Shown here: in pieces, positions 24,373 to 35,582 of the stretch
Layout: each line of letters opens with the position of its first letter
Position numbering within the stretch: the stretch's first letter is position 1
Translations under genes and position numbers: made by a program
The notes under the pieces: generated by a model
Told to the model about the DNA's origin: nothing
Seen by the model: only the letters and a program-made list of their open reading frames with translations
Databases searched by the model: none
NCBI GenBank assembly: GCA_008921705.1
Contig: VFFE01007785.1
Coordinates: 229,125 to 293,124 of the forward strand
DNA from: Burhinus oedicnemus
Taxonomy: Eukaryota > Chordata > Aves > Charadriiformes > Burhinidae
DNA: 64,000 nucleotides
Direction: 5' to 3'

Positions 24373-25865
24373 TTTTGCAGAATCCAGGTTCATTGTTGGA
24401 GTATAAATACTGTGTGACACCATTCTTTCTGTATGAAAACTCTCGTTCCCCAGCCTGACAGTAAGCAGAAATGAGGCTTCTTTTCTTGCAAACTGTATTT
24501 TAGTTGTTCAAGATTTTTATAATCTGAATGTATACTGGGTATATTAATAATGTAATTAGATATTAAGTTTCAGATCATGTTCTCCATTTCCTTAATGTGA
24601 TTGGATGGTATTTTATTTCCTGATTTAAAATATTGGTTCTGGATGTCAGGCTCCTAAAAAATGTTTGATTAGTAATTGCAGAATTGTGGATCAAATCAAT
24701 GATATGAAACCAAGTGTGCATTTTACACATTAGCTGAGAGCTGTACCGGTCTGACCTCATTCACGCTCAGTTTTATGCTGCTGCCCTTTTGCTGATGTAA
24801 TGGAGTTAATCCAGATTTACATGGCTGTGCAGAGCAGGGCACAAAGAGAAGGAATGGATGTCTCCATGCAGCTCTGGCTGTGGATGGGTGCGTGGGGAGA
24901 GGGCGAGTGTTGCTGCGCCCCTTTGTGTCTGCACCCTGAGACGTGCCTGTGCCTCGATATCCCAGCGGGATCCCTGGGTATGAGCTCCCAGTGTGCTCCT
25001 GAGCTGCAACCTCCCCCAGGAGCTGGGCTCCCCTGGGCTGGGGGGAGTGAGAGGAGGAAGAGGACCCTCGCTGCGCCTTACCTGGTATTTTCCTAATTTA
25101 GAGAGTGAGACGCTGATTTTTCTTCACCTATTTTGCACCATCAAGGCATCATAAAAAGGCCTTAAAGTGAGAGTAAAAGACTTGAGTCTTTTGGAAGAGA
25201 GATATTTTTTGAGGAAAGACATTTTCCTTCCATTTTGTGCTGCACTAAGCCTTTGGCTTAATAGTGTTCATTGAAGTGATAGCAACGTTTACACCCAGAA
25301 CAGCAACTGTGGTCCCGGTGTCTCTCAAAAATTTAGACCTGGCTGAAAATAAATTGATCTGGTCTCAGTCTGAGTTTCTCCTACTTGGCCCCAGGCATGG
25401 ATGGAACTCGATGAGCTCCCTGCTTTTTGTAGTTCAATAGGATTAATTTAATTCAACAAATTCCATAAAGAACCTTGATGTTTCTTGACTGTGAGCTTTA
25501 TTTTACTCAATACATCTCTTCCACTACTTAGATTTTTATCACCTTAGAAGCAGTGCCAGAATTAGGCGCTCCATTACCCCAGCTGATGTTGCAAAGCACA
25601 TTTATGTATTGATGACTAGCCTGTCCTTTTCAGCTATTTGATACGTGCGCTGAGGGTGATGATAACGTTGTTGAATCAAAAGTGTGTGCATGCTGGAGAT
25701 GTTGTTAGTGTTTGGTGTCAAGTGAGAAATGTGATGGTCCTGTGCAGGCTGAGAACTGGCTGCTTGATGCGCTACTTGTTTGCCCACCGTAATGGAAGAC
25801 ATTTGGAGAACCCTAAATCCACCCTAACACACCTTTTGTGGAGGAGCTGTTGTTATGTTATCTCA
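24373..25865. other. Unique non-coding sequence
   Basis: No gene or repeat family recognised. A GC-richer patch at about 24820-25080 has an open frame on the + strand (24800-25096, 98 codons) with no recognisable motif and strong compositional bias. I do not call it a gene. Confidence 0.6.
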
Positions 25866-25960
25866 GTTAATATTTGTATAGTGCTGATAGCATCCTGTGT
25901 GCCTCACAGAAATAAAGACAAAGTCTGTGCCTTGAAGAGGTTGCAAATTAAAGTCTCTAC
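25866..25960 (+). repeat. Candidate ancient interspersed repeat, family unnamed
   Basis: The pattern of TATTTGTATAGTGCTG, then a diverged spacer, then GACAAAGTCTGTGCCTTGAAGAGGTTGCAAATTAAAG resembles a dispersed amniote repeat in which a short 'type the size of an atomic block' reads roughly as agac-agtc-cctgcc-gaagagctt-acaatct. Recognition is from general familiarity, the copy is much diverged, and I cannot name the family. Confidence 0.35.
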
Positions 25961-26395
25961 AGAGCTCAGCAGTTTTTGTGGATTGTAAATTGCAAGGACA
26001 GGCCTTAAAAAAAAGCAATAACGTGATGCGGGGAAATGTTGTATCAAACGGCGTACAGTGAAACTGCGGGGTAGCAGCCATTAAAGTTGTGATTTGTCAG
26101 TTCTGCTATTTCTGTATTGATTTTTAAAACTATTTTCTGCTGTTTTATTTTAGACATTTTGCATGCATCTTGATGCAGAATGAGACAATAATAGTAGGTT
26201 GTGGAAGGCAGGGCCAGGTTAAAGTTTCTTGTAGACAAATTAGCGTAAAGAAAACCAAAAATGCTACCATTGCTACCTCATTCCTAGGATACAGGATCTA
26301 AGCTTAGAACCAGAAATTTGTCAAGAATTTGCTGTTATTTGAAAATATTTAGACTTATGCTAATTGGGGCTCAGAGAAGACATCTCTGCTTTTCA

Positions 26396-26423
26396 GAACC
26401 TTCTATTTCTCAGTAGAAGGTTC
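26396..26423. repeat. Perfect 10-bp stem, 8-nt loop inverted repeat
   Basis: GAACCTTCTA (26396-26405) and TAGAAGGTTC (26414-26423) are exact reverse complements. The hairpin lies 33 bp before the target-site duplication of the solo LTR, so it belongs to the pre-insertion sequence. Confidence 0.85.
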
Positions 26424-26455
26424 ATTACCAACTATAATGCTTCTAACTGTTATAG

Positions 26456-26460
26456 CTGGG
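26456..26460. repeat. Left copy of LTR target-site duplication
   Basis: CTGGG, paired with CTAGG at 26958-26962. One mismatch fits an old insertion. Five bases is a normal duplication size for several retroviral integrases. Confidence 0.55.
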
Positions 26461-26611
26461 TGTGGTGGTTTAACATCAGCTGGCAACTAGAACCATGCAG
26501 CCACTAGCTCAGCCCCCCTTCCCTCCCCCCCGCAAGAAGCCAGGGGGGAAGAAGGAAAATAAAGGAAGGGAAAGGGAGGAAAAAACCCCTCGTATGTTGA
26601 GATAAAGACAG

Positions 26612-26617
26612 TTTAAT
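26612..26617 (-). terminator. LTR polyadenylation signal (ATTAAA variant)
   Basis: Minus strand ATTAAA, followed by CTGTCTTTATCTCA. It lies about 135 bp downstream of the TATA box in the LTR reading direction, as expected for the R region. Confidence 0.5.
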
Positions 26618-26750
26618 AGAAACAGTAACAGAAAAGGAGAAATAAAAATAATAATGACAATAATAAAAATGACACAGTCACTCTCACCGCCTGGTGAATT
26701 GGCACCATCACAAACAGTGATCGTGGATTCCCACCCCCTCGCTAACCCCC

Positions 26751-26759
26751 ATTTATATA
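26751..26759 (-). promoter_or_regulatory. LTR TATA box
   Basis: Minus strand TATATAAAT followed by a G-run, in the middle of the LTR (U3). It would direct transcription leftwards toward the CR1 pair at 20.5-24.4 kb. Whether it is active cannot be read from sequence. Confidence 0.6.
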
Positions 26760-26957
26760 GTGAGCATGATGTCTAGGGTATGGAATATTTCATTGGCCAT
26801 TCCATCATTCTGTCTATTCTTCTATGGGAAGCTGAAAAAGTCCTTGAATATTGTAAACACCACTTAGCAAGGACTGAAAACAGGAGGTATTATTGACATT
26901 CCTTTCACAGCAATCACTAGAAAGAAAATTAACTCTTTCCCAGCTGAAACCAGGTCA

Positions 26958-28850
26958 CTAGGACTTCAAGCAGACCTCCTGGTTTGGATTTGCCTGCAAA
27001 ACTCTTGTAAAATTTTCAATATTTTTTTCTGCTTCTTGCACAAATGGCATGTAAGAAAATGGAAAATAAAGATGAGTGTAATAATGCAAAATTCCTGAGT
27101 TATAGCTGTAAGTAATTTTATTTTTGCTACTCTTTGTTCCCTAGACTGTAAGGTCTGGAAAAGTCCATGGAAAACATCTCTTACTAGGTATCAGTTTGGT
27201 CTTGGATGTGATACACAAATCTCAGGTGATGCTTATACGAGGTAGTAGAGAACCTAACTGATACTTTCTTCTGCATTTTCAGCTTGTTTGATGCCCTTTG
27301 ATTTCCAACCATTTTAGAGTTTTTTTGGGGGGATACTTTCTGGATTTGCACATAATTAAAAATTTTATATATTTTTAATATTGTTACCTCCTGGTTTTTT
27401 TTTTTTCATTTTTCAAATTCTGGTTAGAAGTATTGAATCTTAACATTATTGTTGTATATTGTGCTGTTTACTGTAGGAGCACTGAAGAATCTGAGCCAAA
27501 ACGTAACAGCTCAAATATGTCAGAAAAAGGTATGAACAAATATCAGGATACCTTCGTCCCAAGAGCATAGTGACTTTAGGAAGTCAGATGAAGGTGCTGC
27601 CTTCTTTGACACTGGTGTTGCCAACGAACAACACCTTAGGTAACTGTAGCGACCCGGTCCTGCGGGGATTCCCAAATTCTGCTCTCAGTTTCACCTTATC
27701 CTCATTCTGGCATGAGCTTCACCTGTTCACCAACCACGTGCTGTGTGCCCAGGCTTCCCTACCTGCAGGCAGGTGACATGGGCATTCACATCGCCCTGCT
27801 GCTGCTACCCCACTTCATAGCCATGGGGCAAGTCATTCTGGATCTCACAACTTGACCATCCATGAGCTGGGTATCTAGTCTGAGAGAAAGATCTCTCTAT
27901 AGTCAACGGAGAGAGATGGGAAGAGAAGGAACAGATGGGAAGCTGGCACAGGATAGTATGCTACATCTGAAGAGACATGTCTGAGGTCAGTAAAAGAAAT
28001 TATTTGTCTCTGGAAGAGTTTCTTTCTCTGCACTGTGCTTTGGAGGAGCTCAGACAACTATCTTAGATCTCAATCCTCATTTTTACGTGGCTAAAGTTAC
28101 ATGACATCAATCCCATCTTTTGTTTATTTTATTATCTCAGATGGTAAATTCTTCATGAGGGAAGTAGTGCTTCCTACCCACTGGGATAGTAACTAGTATA
28201 ATGGCATCTGATTTCAGCTGAGGCCTATAAATGACTGTAATAAAATAAAATTACTTTGCTGTTTTCTGTTCTTTCATTACTAATTCTTCAAGATTTTCAT
28301 CAGCTTTACAACGTGGATTTTAAAATATCATGTTTCTGTGGGGGACCAAACATAAACACTTACACAATGAACAACCATTACTTCTAGTAATTGAAATAAT
28401 TTATAGGTCCAGTTGGCTGCTCAGATACCTGAATTCAAAATACTTGATGGATGCCTCAGGCCAATTGGTTTTCATAATTTATTCCAGGTGTTTTATATAC
28501 AGCAATGGCAGTTGTAGAATATTCATATGTATATACCTTTTACTGGTGGAAATGTTCTATCACATTTACAAAGTTGGGCAGCCCCAGAACAGTAAATTTA
28601 CATAGGGGTGTGTCTCTAGGTATTGTTGGAGAAAGAACCTGACAGTCCTCCAAGTTCCCCTGCCTTTCTTCTTTTCTCTTCCCCTGCTGGAGGATTCTGC
28701 TGTGAAGCCTTTACTCACTTTTGCCGGTTTATTGTTGTTTACTGAAGTTGAACAAGACTGGAAAGTCTTCTTCCCCCACTGCCCTCATCCTACCCCTGGT
28801 ACAATAGCACTGTTTGGGCCTGGGATCCTTGCTTTGCTGTTTCCAGTATT
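26958..28850. other. Unique non-coding sequence
   Basis: No gene or named repeat. AT-rich with T tracts near 27300-27410. One + strand frame (27570-27776) has no recognisable domain. Confidence 0.6.
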
Positions 28851-28956
28851 ACAGAATAGAATAAAATCTTAGAACAGCCCAGGCTGGAAGGGACCTCCAA
28901 AGATCATCTGGTTCAACCTTTCACGGGAAAGGGAGTTTAGATGAGATTATCTAGCA
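28851..28956 (-). mobile_element. Short CR1 3'-end fragment, minus strand
   Basis: About 105 bp matching only the CR1 3' UTR. It holds the block AGGCTGGAAGGGACCTCC, the phrase ATCATCTGGTTCAACC and then ACGGGAAAGGGAG. The 3' end differs from the other copies, so this is a further subfamily. No coding sequence is included. Confidence 0.85.
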
Positions 28957-29921
28957 TATGCCCTCATTAGCTGTATAAAAAAATGTTACATTTTCTTTTT
29001 TTCAAGTACAAGAGGATACTTGCTCCTTATGATGCTCCTCAGCCATTCCAAATCTTCACCTTTTCACATGGCTGTGATTCTTCCTTCCATCTTAGCTTCC
29101 TGGTCCTTAAGAATGTGCAACAGTTAGTCAAAGGAGCAGACACTGTTCTTAACAGCTTTTCTCCTTTTTTGTCCTCTGATTTTTTTACTTTTCAGTGGAA
29201 CCCAATATAATGTTTAATCTTCCCTTTATTCTTCCTGAATCTTCAGTCCTTGCTTTTCACATTCCTTTCTGCCATCCATGTATGAGCATATAGTGAATAA
29301 AAATATTTTATGCAGATACAAATCCACCCAGCTATTTAGCTTCAGATGCTATAGTGCAGTTACTGAATGATGCGTTGTTCTGCAAATCAGCTGAATGTTC
29401 TTATTTTCTTCTATTCAATATTGTTTAGAATTCCCTTCAATCAAGAGGAAACATACGTACAAACAGAAATGGGAAGAGAGTATGCATCATATATTGTAAT
29501 TAGAGATCTGATAAGTATAAACGTAATATACAAATCATCAGACTTAATAAACAGGGTAGATATGCATTTTTTTTGTACATAAATTATATTGGCATTCAGC
29601 CATAAGGAATTTCATTTTCCCACATTGTTATCACTTTATTTATTGTAAAGTGCTGTTAGTGCTGGTATGTGGCTATAGCAGGCAAAGGGAAGAATAACTG
29701 CAGAAAACAGGCTGGTGGGGAGACAGCTACAGATGTTTTTCATCAGTGTGTGTTCAGGAAGCAGGAGTCCTAGGTGGCCCGTGGGACTCCTGCATGATAT
29801 AGGGCACTTGGACACATTGCAAAGGAGAAATCAGAAACTGAATGAGGTGTCTTAATATATAGAGGTATTATACATACGAAGGCAATCTGCTCTTCAAGTG
29901 AAAGATGACAGCACTCAGGAT
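28957..29921. other. Unique non-coding sequence
   Basis: AT-rich, no gene or repeat recognised. Flanked by a CR1 3' scrap on the left and the AAGGG array on the right. Confidence 0.6.
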
Positions 29922-29982
29922 GGGGAAGGGAAGGGAAGGGAAGGGAAGGGAAGGGAAGGGAAGGGAAGGGAAGGGAAGGGAA
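29922..29982. repeat. (AAGGG)n pentanucleotide array
   Basis: About twelve uninterrupted GGGAA/AAGGG units over 61 bp. The + strand is pure purine. A minus-strand reading through it gives a spurious FPSLP peptide repeat. Low divergence suggests recent expansion. Confidence 0.97.
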
Positions 29983-30349
29983 ATTTTGTACTTCTACCCA
30001 AGAAGCAGAAAACAATGGGAAATTTATCTTCAGTTTTAAGGGAGCCAGAATGTTTTACTGCCTAAAATAACTGAGTTTGAGGAGGTCACAGAATGGCTGT
30101 TAAAATTACTAGCAACATTTACTAGTTGCAACTATAATGCTATTATAGTGGTATTTGTATGACTGTCTACATCAGACTTCACAGCATGCTCACCCTCAGA
30201 TTTGTATGTTTCTGTTATAGCAACATTTATGATCCCAGTTTCTGCATTTGCTGACTGTGCCGGCATTTCTTCACATGGGGATGTGGAACTGGCAAAGGAA
30301 GAGCAAAAGCTCTGTCCTCATTACCAGGGCACGAGTGTGAGCCAAGGGC

Positions 30350-30540
30350 TGTGAAAGCTGCCAGCCTGCCTGCTTCTGCCAACGCTGTCCGTCTCTGGAT
30401 GGCTCCTGATGCCTGTGCAGCGGCTGGAGCCTGGGAGGCACGCTCAACGCTTCCGCCACCGCCACCTCTCTCCACAGCCACCGTCTGCAGGGGACATGGT
30501 GCGCTGGAAATCCATCCTTCCGCCAGACTCACAGCCACAG
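30350..30540. other. CpG-richer patch 1
   Basis: Around eight CpG dinucleotides in about 140 bp, in a window that otherwise has few, with GC-rich CCGCCACCGCCACC. It could be a small regulatory element, an exon of an unannotated transcript or a local composition fluctuation. Confidence 0.35.
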
Positions 30541-31149
30541 GCAAGGGAGGATTTGAAATGAGACCTGTTGCCCAGCTGATGTGCTAAGCCCCAAATATAT
30601 TTTTGCTCAGTGCTTATTAAATCCATCTGTTGATCAATTGGTGTTTCTATTTCCACTTCTCCTTGGCAGCTCGGATACATTGTGACTGACTGGTTTAGAC
30701 AGCTAGGTCAGAACAAATTGTACTAATTGCATGCAACCATTTTACTTCTAAACTTCTGCCTGTGCAAGAATATCCCAGAGCTAATCTTAGGTGTAGTACC
30801 AATTTGGTTATTTCCCTAATTAAACACAGGTGATTGCATGTTAGAATATTGGCTTCGAACAACATTTTATTGGGGCGGGGGGTTGGGGTACGGGAAATGA
30901 CTCCTCTCATCTGGTCCCCCACTCACAAGGTGCTCTGGAGGCTGCTTTATCCTGTGTGCTTCAGGCTGCCTCCCCCGGCAGCATCAGTGGAGTCAGCATC
31001 ACTTAGCATCTTTACCGGGTGCTCTCAGGCCTGCCCCAGGACAGGGGAGAGACAGCAGTGAGTGAGCAAGGCTCTGCGCTTTCCCAATTACGTGCTTTTC
31101 CCTGGGGAGGGCAGGGGAATAGCAAGAGGACAGGCAGCAGCAGACCAAG

Positions 31150-31350
31150 ACAGCCGCTCCTGTTTTTCTCAGTCGACTTGCCGGGGGACCTTTCTAGCAC
31201 AGCGGCTCCCAGCGCCTCACCACTCCCGGGAGAGCCGTCGTTAACGGATTACCAAACCACACAGTCTGCCTGTCTTATGGCTGGATTTATTAACAACGTC
31301 ATTTCGAGTCTCCTGAAGATCAGTCCTGTGCTCTCTCAGGAATACCTCGC
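31150..31350. promoter_or_regulatory. CpG-richer patch 2, candidate regulatory element
   Basis: About nine CpGs fall within about 110 bp (31153-31245), including GTCGAC, CCCGGG and CCGTCGTTAACGG. An AACCACA RUNX-type site follows at about 31255. Retained CpG in otherwise CpG-poor DNA suggests an unmethylated or constrained element. No TATA box or exon can be assigned. Confidence 0.35.
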
Positions 31351-33408
31351 ATGGCTGTACAGGAAAAAAAAAAAACCACCTTTCCATTAAGAAAGCTATT
31401 AAGTGACAGCTGTAAGAAAATGTATTAAGCTACCTAATTTGGAAGCCTTTCCAGGAACAGTCCCTCCCCCCTGGTTTCTTGTTGAATACGTTATTGGCAG
31501 GGAGGCAGAAACCCTTTCAGTTGTGGTGCTGAAAAAATTAATAGCTTCCTGAAGGAGCTGTGACATTTTGAAAAGCCAGGGCTCTGACATCCTGCAGAGC
31601 AGCATGTTCTGGAGAGCCCAGAGCTGTCCCCGACTCCAAACTTTCACAGCTGCAGAACACACCGGTGGGAGAGTTGCTCCTCCTGATTTGGGTATAAAGA
31701 TTTCTCCCTTAATTCCAAATAATCAGAGATCACTCAACGAAATTATGATAACCGGCTCATGAAAGTGACGTTTGGGGCCAGCTAGGTGGTCAGCAGGACC
31801 AGTCACTTCCTGGGAAGGCTCCTGTGACTTAACAGTCACAGACGGAAGCCCAGAGGGATTCCTCATCCACTCTTTTGAAGTTCACATGCACGCTACAAGT
31901 CTTGAGTCACTGAGCTTCCTGATTGCACATTGAGATGTAAAAGTACCACCAGATAAAATAATATAGCCTTGAAGAACACCGTTTAAAATAAAATCACTGA
32001 CAGAGCTTTGACTATAAAGATGTGAAGAATGCCATGGTAATCATAAACTTAAGCCTTAAAAATAAATCATATAAACTAGATGTAGCAATTTATGTGGTTG
32101 AACCATTATAAAGTAATTCTACATTCTGTACTGTGGTGCTCAAAGAACACTAAATCTGGAATACGTTATTTTCCAGCAAAGTCATTTAACCTGTAAAATC
32201 CTGCATCTTTAACATACTGAAGAATTTGATTAGTATAAAACCTTAAAGGTTAAAAAATGCCACATGTCATATTAAAATCTCCTCAAATTATAAGAACCCA
32301 AAGGTCACCATGTTAGCTGGAGATTTAGAGTTTCACAGTTCAGTTTGCTCCCTGTTTTGCAGAGGGCTTCTCTTCTGTAGAACAGAAGTCATTCCTTTCC
32401 TAAAGGTTAATTTGTGAGTCTAGGTTTGATTCAGCGCTTTCCATGGATTACCTGCCTTCTAATTCAAGAGTAATACCAACACTGAGCCCTTCTTCACCAA
32501 TGATACGCAGGCACTTTATTGGAGTGGAGGGACACCTCTGGGCTCTGTGTTCAGCTGTGCTATAAGTTGCAGCTCTTCTGTAAATTAATGGGGTTATTGG
32601 TACTTGCCAGTACATCTGGAGTTCATCCGCTCTCGCTACAGCCCGTTGGTATTTAACATCACAGCACACCACCTGAGATAAATGTGTAGGCACCTCCTCT
32701 AATCAGGGGAGATGGGTAGGCTCCAATATGCATTGTTATATGGGATGTAAACTGGCTCCTAAATGTCTTTCTATTCGCCAAAGAATGACTCTAAATGACT
32801 AAGGTGGATTGTATTAATCCTGCCTCTTTGTGTTTCTAGCCAAATTTTTCTGCAGCTAGGCTCCTGCAGTAAGTTTATGGTCTGCCTTTTTGGGACATCA
32901 AGTATTCCTCATACAGATATCTTTCCCGATGGAAAATGATGGCAATTAAAGTCCAGGAAGGAAAGTCCTTGCCACGGATAGGAAAAAAGAGCACAGAAAA
33001 GAAATATTTGTGAAGTGCTCAGTGATTATAGGTGAGTATAGGCAAGATAAGCGATCAGATAATAAATCCAGTTTCGGGGGTTTTTTTTAATAGAATGATC
33101 TTCCTAGAAAAAAAAAAATCCATTCTGCTAATGTAAGAATGTTTTATACGAAAGTGCTGAATTTTGCAAACATTTTGCTGGGAAAAAGTCGAACGTTTTA
33201 CTTTCAAGATTTTTTTTTTTGGTGTTTCTTTTTGTGGCAATAACAAGCTTATATTACATTGTGTATATATATGAACATATATAATTTCTTATGTGCTTAT
33301 TTCACTATTATTCAAATATTGAGGTTTAAAAAAATCTGAACAGCATAATTAAAATACAGCATTTTAAGTATCTCGAAGCTTTTTGGAAGTCCCAGATTGA
33401 TTTCTCTT

Positions 33409-33428
33409 NNNNNNNNNNNNNNNNNNNN
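33409..33428. other. Assembly gap (20 N)
   Basis: Twenty undetermined bases. The true gap length is probably unknown. The left flank is AT-rich unique sequence. Features should not be drawn across it. Confidence 0.99.
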
Positions 33429-34299
33429 CTTAATTTTCTCTGAGATTCTGATGATCCTTTAGTTTTAGGGAAGAATTTTTTAAAAGTCTAGTTGACAGAA
33501 TTGTGTGTGAATAGTAGGTCCTTTTTGTCAATCAGGCTTAACACTTACATTATGGTATCTGACTTTCCTCTTCTCAGGTGCTAGCCCCAGTTTGTGCTCC
33601 TACCTAGCTGTAGTCCACACACCTGTACGCCTGTTTCCTACTAACTAGCAGTTTGTCTTTAAGGATAAAGTATGCATAGGTGAACAGAACTATACAAACA
33701 CAGGTGCATGCTATAACAGTAAATGCCTTGTTGATTACTTAAATTAAGACCAATTTCAGAACACAGCTGCTTGGTACACTAACACTTCTCCCTTAGCTAT
33801 TGTTTTTAACAAGTTGGGAAACCTGCTCAAGGAGTTCTTTGTCACATCTGCTAGTAAATATTAAGCATGTGATAGAGCATTTGTATGCAGAATAATGAGA
33901 AGTTTTGATAAAAATATCCAAATTTCACAGTGAAATTGTCTCTTTTTTTAATAGATGAGGGCTTTGAGCTTGGCTAGCAGTGATGCATTGATGTTCAGTT
34001 TTTTACAAGACAGAAAAAGTGTTCTTGGATTCAGCATTAGGGATATTTAAGATATATGTGTACTTCCAAACCACAGTCCAAAAGCAACTATCTAAGGATT
34101 AGTAATTTCCAATATACAAATGATCTTTATACAGTAGAAAAGAACAGAGCAGGTGGTTTGGGGGATTTCCTTTTGTCAAAATCTGGCATTCGATGTACGG
34201 ATTTATAAATCATTAGGATGGAGGAATGGAGGATCACTAAGTTATACTTAACCACCAGAATCTCATTGACCTCTAGTTTTTAAAAAGAACGCTAGGGAT
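33429..34299. other. Unique non-coding sequence
   Basis: AT-rich, no gene or clear repeat. The right edge blends into the diverged CR1 whose 5' boundary is uncertain. Confidence 0.55.
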
Positions 34300-34714
34300 C
34301 AATGAGGCTGATGCCTAACCTCCGCATAGGAGAAATTAATGCAAAATACTTAAGGATCAGAATTAGTGGACATTTTGAATAAGTCCCGTCTACTTCAGAA
34401 ACATCGATGTGGCCTTGGTAAGGAGAGGTTTTGTCTTATAGATACTTGCTGAAGTTCCTTGGGGGAAACAATGGGAATGCAGATGTGATGGTCTAGTCCA
34501 CAGACCCCATTTGGAATCCTGAAAGGTTTTTAACAGTTTCTCTCACAAAAAACATTTAGGGAAACCAAGTCATGGAATAAAAAAGACAGTCCTTGTATTA
34601 CTGATTGATCGTTTGAAAGTTATGAAATAAGAAGCTGGACTAAATGGTTGGAGGGAGTGAGGGTGGTGGAGGGAGGTCACTGGTGGATTCCTGTCAAGGT
34701 CTGAGTGGGCACTT

Positions 34715-34810
34715 GGGCTGCTCAACACATTCATAAACAGTCTGGAGGAAGAAGTGAACAATGGCATGACAAAGATTGCTGATGATGCAAAATTATTCAT
34801 AGCAGGACTA
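34715..34810 (+). pseudogene. Ancient CR1 ORF2 fragment: RT palm (IADD)
   Basis: Reading LLNTFINSLEEEVNNG and then KIADDAKLF, this is the same layout as the FNIFINDL...KFADDTKL block of younger CR1. The two catalytic aspartates are conserved at 34781-34786 despite heavy divergence. Flanking frames are broken. Confidence 0.75.
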
Positions 34811-35342
34811 AGAACAAGGGCAAGGGCTGTATATGAAGACTGGCAGAAAGAGCTTACAAGATTGGAGAATAAAATGGCAGGTGAAATTCAGTGTAGATAA
34901 TTGAAATCAATGCACAGAGGAAAAGAACCCTAACATTGCATATGAAATGATGGCCTTTATCTGACCATTACCTCTCAAGAGTAAGATCTTGAGGTTATAA
35001 TAAATATTTCCATGAAAATGTCAGTCTCAGTGCTCAGTAGCAGTCAAAGAAGCAGATGCAAATGTTAAGCATCATTAGGAGAAAATAGAGAACAAACCAG
35101 AAAATGTCATAATGCCATTGTATGAATTCATGATTTGCCCACATCATAAGTATTGCATGAAGCACGAGACCCCTTATGTTCAAAAGGAGATGGTAGAGCC
35201 AGAAAAGGTTCTGTGAAGGGCAACAAAAATGATTATGGGTATTGAGTAACTCCCACGTAAGCACCAACTAAGTAAACCAGGGCTTTTCATTACTGAGGAA
35301 GAAGCCCCTACAAGAAGGGGTAAGACAGAGACACAAAACATC

Positions 35343-35582
35343 ATGAGCTGTATGAAAAGGAGGATAGGTGCTGATATATTCACCATTTCTTCCAGTACAA
35401 GTATAGAGGCTTTCAACAGAGATTGTATAAGGCAGGTTAAAACCAAACAAAAAGATGTATTTCACCCAGTGGGTTGTAAGCCTGTGAACAAGGTGCCTAT
35501 GTCCATTGTGGATGCTAAAGCCACAGGCTTAAAGGGGAGACTGGACGAGTCCATGGAAGAGAAATACATTGACAATTCCTAA
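35343..35582 (+). pseudogene. Ancient CR1 ORF2 fragment: C-terminal domain
   Basis: An open stretch whose last third (KVPMSIVDAKATGLKGRLDESMEEK) aligns by eye to the C-terminal block of amniote CR1 ORF2 (LPKEVV...FKRRLDKFME type). The N-terminal part of the frame is too diverged to match. The initiator is fortuitous. Confidence 0.7.

Larger units (their letters stand above)
26461..26957 (-). mobile_element. Solo LTR of an endogenous retrovirus (ERVL-type), minus strand
   Basis: A 497-bp long terminal repeat. On the minus strand it begins TGACCTGGTTTCAGCTGGG and ends in CCACCACA, so it has TG...CA ends. A TATA box (TATATAAAT, 26751-26759) and a poly-A-type signal (ATTAAA, 26612-26617) lie in the order expected for U3-R-U5. 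The flanks CTGGG (26456-26460) and CTAGG (26958-26962) match at 4 of 5 bases and look like an aged 5-bp target-site duplication. No internal proviral sequence or second LTR is adjacent, so the provirus was lost by recombination between LTRs. The sequence type is the abundant avian LTR with a pyrimidine-rich U5. The ERVL class is assigned from general knowledge and is less certain than the LTR call. Confidence 0.9.
29983..33408. other. Non-coding sequence with two CpG-richer patches
   Basis: No gene is supportable. Two local patches with more CpG than the rest of the window lie at about 30350-30540 and 31150-31350. The first has open frames on both strands of 60-105 codons that are compositionally biased and unrecognised. 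The remainder is AT-rich. Confidence 0.55.

Noticed and set aside
30351..30587. 78-codon + strand frame in a CpG-richer patch, alanine- and proline-rich
   Set aside because: Composition-driven; overlapping frames on the other strand are equally open; no homology recognised.
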